Shown here: positions 16,156 through 18,572 of the stretch, in pieces
How the letters are laid out: every line of letters starts with the position of its first letter
Numbering within the stretch: the stretch's first letter is position 1
Origin: JAGXLC01 sp046545795
GTDB taxonomy: Bacteria; Bacteroidota; Bacteroidia; Bacteroidales; UBA12077
Direction of reading: 5' to 3'
Assembly: GCA_046545795.1 (NCBI GenBank)
Contig: JBKGZD010000038.1
Location: 1 to 18,572 of the forward strand
DNA: 18,572 nt
Program-made: the position numbers and the translations under genes
The notes under the pieces: model-generated
The model's database searches: none
What the model saw: only the letters and a program-made list of their open reading frames with translations
What the model was told of the DNA's origin: nothing

Positions 16156-16882
16156 TTATAAACTGTTCAATTGCCATCGTCATGGAAGGCGCTTTTGAAG
16201 TTGGGGCTTTCACATCTATTCTTAACCCTGCGTCTTTTACTGCCTTAGCAGTCTTTGATCCAAAAGTGGCAATTTTTTTCGAATTTTGTTCGAATTCAGG
16301 AAAATTTTCAAAAAGTGATTTTATACCGGAAGGACTGTAAAAAACCAGCATGTCATAGTTAACGTCATTTAGATCAGATAAGTTAGAACAGACAGTTCTG
16401 TAAAATGTAGCCCTGGTATATTTGATTTTGTTCTTGTCAAGTTTCCTGGGTATTTCTTCTTTGTGACTATCTGAAAGAGGCACAAGAAATGTTTCTTTTT
16501 TATGTTTCTTGATTAATTCCAATAGGTCATTGAATTTTCCATCACCGTAAAATATTTTTCTTTTACGGTATACAATGTATTTCTGCAGATAAAAAGCTGT
16601 AGCTTCACTGGTACAGAAATATTTCATTGTATCAGGAACACTGATTCGCAATTCTTCACAAATTCTGAAAAAATGATCTATTGCTGTCCGGCTTTTAAAT
16701 ATTACAGCAGTATGGTCAAGAATGTTAATTTTTGATTTTCTGAACTCTTTAGAGCTGACCCCTTCTACATGTATAAATTGTCTGAAATCAACTTGTAACC
16801 CGTATTTTTCGGCAAGGTCAAAGTAGGGGGATTTATTGTTCTCGGGTTTGGGTTGTGAGACTAGAATCTTTTTAATTTCCAT
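16142..16882 (-). CDS. HemD-like protein (uroporphyrinogen-III synthase family)
   Basis: A 246-residue protein with the weakly conserved two-domain layout of the HemD family: it begins KKILVSQPKPENNKSPYFDLAEKYG, has the first-domain block AVIFKSRTAIDHFF (about 59-72), and in the second half the signature-like VFYSPSGIKSLFENF (about 190-204) followed by KKIATFGSKTAKAVKDAGL and a C-terminal SMTMAIEQF. HemD closes hydroxymethylbilane to uroporphyrinogen III in heme synthesis. No other tetrapyrrole gene is nearby; the gene is instead locked between DUF4271 and rnpA, overlapping rnpA by 14 bases. Because HemD sequences are very divergent, the family call is good but the enzymatic role in this organism is less certain. 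Confidence 0.8.
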   Translation of the reverse strand: MEIKKILVSQPKPENNKSPYFDLAEKYGLQVDFRQFIHVEGVSSKEFRKSKINILDHTAVIFKSRTAIDHFFRICEELRISVPDTMKYFCTSEATAFYLQKYIVYRKRKIFYGDGKFNDLLELIKKHKKETFLVPLSDSHKEEIPRKLDKNKIKYTRATFYRTVCSNLSDLNDVNYDMLVFYSPSGIKSLFENFPEFEQNSKKIATFGSKTAKAVKDAGLRIDVKAPTSKAPSMTMAIEQFINGKK

Positions 16883-16942
16883 TTTATTATTCGCACTTTA
16901 AGGTTTTGCATTCTATTTCAATCTTATCTAACCCTTTTCTAA

Positions 16943-18100
16943 TTAATCTGCTAACACATCAAAAAGAACTATAAGTGGTAAAAATTCAAGAGCACAAAGA
17001 TACAAAATCAAATGGAATATTGAAACATTATCTTTGACGAATATTTGTAGTCCTCTGATAATGTGTGTAAAATAAAGAATTCCGAATAATATTATACCTG
17101 CCTTGAAGAATGGTTCTCTGAACTCAGGCGCTATAAATTGTATAATGATGGCAAGCGGGAATATAATTATGCCAATTACTTTTCTATGAAGATTATAATT
17201 GTATAAATATTTATTGTAAGTTTCTGACACCTCAAAAAGGCTACCCACGAGGCCTGAGAAAATAGCATTCCATATATACCACGCTATAAAAAATGCTGAA
17301 AATAGAAGGGAAATGAGCATTGTGTTCTGAATATCTATAAACTCATTCCCGTAAAAAACATAAAGTTGATAGCTAAAAATTCCAAGGATGATAAAATAAT
17401 TTATATTTAAAGCCATCGAAACTCTTGTGGTAAGGGGATTTTTGTCATGATATATCTCCTCGGCATAGCTTAGGAAAAACAGGCTTTTAAAAAGCAGGGA
17501 AAAATATTTTTTAAAGAACAACCTTGACCAGCCTATTAACAGGAATAACCCTATAAGAACCCAGGTTATCCAGTCATTAGTATTAGCGGTCGTTTCTGCT
17601 ATTTTTATTTCTCTTTGGGTTACTTTATCCTTTATGTCTTGTTCTGTAAAGCTGTATTTGAATACTTCCTTCCCTTCAGTATTTTTTTTAGGGGCATAAA
17701 CTGGAATGTTGTATAAAAAGTTAATTGTTGAAGGGTCTTTTTCTAATCTCTTTGAAATGGGCAGTTCAGTTACATTAAATATTTCATATAACTCGTTGAT
17801 GGTATCAAATTTTATTGTTTCAGCAGGTTTTTCCGGAGGTTCGGTATAATCAGGCTGGGCAGGGGCTGGTTCTTTTCTAATTGCTGTTGTATCTCTTATA
17901 GAATCTGCTGGTGTTGTTTGAATACTGTCCTGCTCATAAGTGACTGCATGAGTTGTGTCTGTAATCGTATCCTGAGGCGTGACTATTGTATCCTGTGAAG
18001 AAATATTTGTATCTGTTCTGGTAGAATCATCTGGAATAGTGTCTTGCGACTGCTCAATAATCTTCCACTTCTCGTGTTTTGTTTTATAATCTTTTGCCAT
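16943..18100 (-). CDS. DUF4271 membrane protein
   Basis: A 385-residue protein of the Bacteroidota family DUF4271, function unknown. Residues 1-110 are hydrophilic, rich in D, T, P and Q, with short recurring DTI/DSI words (QDTI three times), and look disordered. Residues about 170-385 carry roughly seven hydrophobic segments, starting with WITWVLIGLFLLIGW (about 176-190) and including YFIILGIFSYQLYVFYG and LLFSAFFIAWYIW, consistent with an inner membrane protein. There is no obvious signal peptide; the soluble N-terminal part precedes the first membrane segment. It is the first gene of the leftward series DUF4271 - hemD-like - rnpA - S41, with 60 bases to the hemD-like gene and a good promoter match upstream. 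Confidence 0.82.
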   Translation of the reverse strand: MAKDYKTKHEKWKIIEQSQDTIPDDSTRTDTNISSQDTIVTPQDTITDTTHAVTYEQDSIQTTPADSIRDTTAIRKEPAPAQPDYTEPPEKPAETIKFDTINELYEIFNVTELPISKRLEKDPSTINFLYNIPVYAPKKNTEGKEVFKYSFTEQDIKDKVTQREIKIAETTANTNDWITWVLIGLFLLIGWSRLFFKKYFSLLFKSLFFLSYAEEIYHDKNPLTTRVSMALNINYFIILGIFSYQLYVFYGNEFIDIQNTMLISLLFSAFFIAWYIWNAIFSGLVGSLFEVSETYNKYLYNYNLHRKVIGIIIFPLAIIIQFIAPEFREPFFKAGIILFGILYFTHIIRGLQIFVKDNVSIFHLILYLCALEFLPLIVLFDVLAD

Positions 18101-18132
18101 CTACCCAGGGGATGAATATATAGTTTAAAATG

Positions 18133-18164
18133 CAAATATAATAAGTTGTAAGGTGATAATGAAA
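18133..18164 (-). promoter_or_regulatory. Likely promoter for the DUF4271 - hemD-like - rnpA series
   Basis: On the minus strand, TATATTTG (complement of 18133-18140) is an exact TAnnTTTG -7 box. A TTTC (complement of 18161-18164) sits 20 bases upstream, matching three of four bases of the -33 TTTG. The -7 box lies 32 bases from the DUF4271 start codon. Confidence 0.55.
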
Positions 18165-18572
18165 CTTCCGTAGATAAATAAATTCCTCTTTCGCAATTCA
18201 GAATGTTAGAATAAAAAGAAGCTAGGTAGATCAGTCCTAATGGTGATGTCCGGGCTGACGCACGATTAGCTGGAGATACTTCCCAATAGCTTCGGCTATT
18301 TCCCTTGCCGCATAATAAAATTTTAAGAAAATTTTGAAAACGGAAAAAAATCCGCGGAAATCCCTGCCCGTCCGGTCAGGCGGGTGTTGTATCCGCGTTC
18401 TATAATTGTTGGAACGCGGATGACGCTGATGCAACTGATCAACATGGATAATAAAAAACAATTCTATAAACAATAAAACACTATCAATAAGTCGATTGCG
18501 TAGTTTATGTATATGGAAGGAACATTCATTGACTATGTTTAGTTTTAGGAAAAAGATAAGATAAGCCTATAA
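18165..18572. other. Non-coding stretch made of decayed intergenic repeats
   Basis: No credible gene is visible from 18101 to the window end. A 78-codon frame at 18237-18473 on the minus strand has no recognisable domain and overlaps the inverted repeats. The middle (about 18240-18440) is richer in G and C than the rest of the window. It holds a hairpin with a UUCG-type loop (AATAGC 18285-18290, GCTATT 18295-18300), a GC-rich imperfect hairpin (18367-18384, CCCGTC with GGCGGG) and a perfect 10-base inverted repeat (18391-18421). The last 150 bases are plain AT-rich sequence in which I see nothing. Confidence 0.5.
18391..18421. repeat. Perfect 10-bp inverted repeat
   Basis: ATCCGCGTTC (18391-18400) is perfectly complementary to GAACGCGGAT (18412-18421) around an 11-base loop. 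It continues into GCGGATGACGCTGATG, which resembles the CGCGGAT-type words found between genes in many Bacteroidota and other genomes. It probably is a REP-like remnant and not a terminator, since no T-run follows. Confidence 0.6.

Noticed and set aside
18237..18473. A 78-residue minus-strand reading frame as a small gene
   Set aside because: It spans the inverted repeats, has no recognisable domain and an odd composition (ending HHH), and lies in repeat-like DNA. Most likely a chance frame.
1..18572. oriC itself within the window
   Set aside because: No cluster of TTATCCACA-type DnaA boxes, no dnaA gene and no AT-rich unwinding region beside boxes could be found; the parS sites only suggest proximity.

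Overview
This is an AT-rich chromosomal window from a member of the Bacteroidota, most likely the order Bacteroidales or a close relative. Three things point there. The proteins include families largely confined to the phylum (DUF4292 and DUF4271). The gene order DUF4271 - hemD-like - rnpA - S41 protease and the series dut - sugar nucleotidyltransferase - TPR lipoprotein - DUF4292 - EnvC-like both look typical of the group. Some upstream regions carry the Bacteroidota -7 promoter word TAnnTTTG. I see no rRNA, tRNA, CRISPR array, insertion sequence or prophage gene. Nearly all of the window is dense housekeeping sequence.

Layout. Positions 1-185 are non-coding and hold a parS-like palindrome plus an 85-bp element that recurs at 10025-10109. 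From 186 to 7070 run six plus-strand genes concerned mostly with the cell envelope: a polysaccharide flippase, dUTPase, a sugar-phosphate nucleotidyltransferase, a TPR lipoprotein, a DUF4292 lipoprotein and an EnvC-like coiled-coil protein with a degenerate LytM domain. From 7263 to 10025 lie an RsbW-type ATPase-fold protein, YbeY (rRNA maturation) and MnmG (tRNA wobble-uridine modification). Adenine deaminase (10157-11806) and UvrC (11912-13729) follow. After a convergent gap the strand changes: an S41 C-terminal processing protease, RnpA, a HemD-like protein and a DUF4271 membrane protein are read leftwards (18100 down to 13936). The last 472 bases are non-coding and look like a patchwork of decayed intergenic repeats.

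The most notable feature is not a gene. Four parS-type ParB-binding palindromes (TGTTCCACGTGGAACA and close variants) lie within 14 kb, all between genes, three of them in consecutive gaps around ade and uvrC. Together with mnmG and rnpA this suggests an origin-proximal chromosome segregation region, although parA/parB, dnaA and an obvious DnaA-box cluster are absent here. Two of the four sites head an 85-bp gapless repeat (68/85 identical) in which the right arm of parS can pair with a segment about 60 bases downstream. That pairing is kept by a compensatory base change between the copies, in the copy where parS's own symmetry is broken. This parS-linked structured element is the best candidate in the window for something undescribed.
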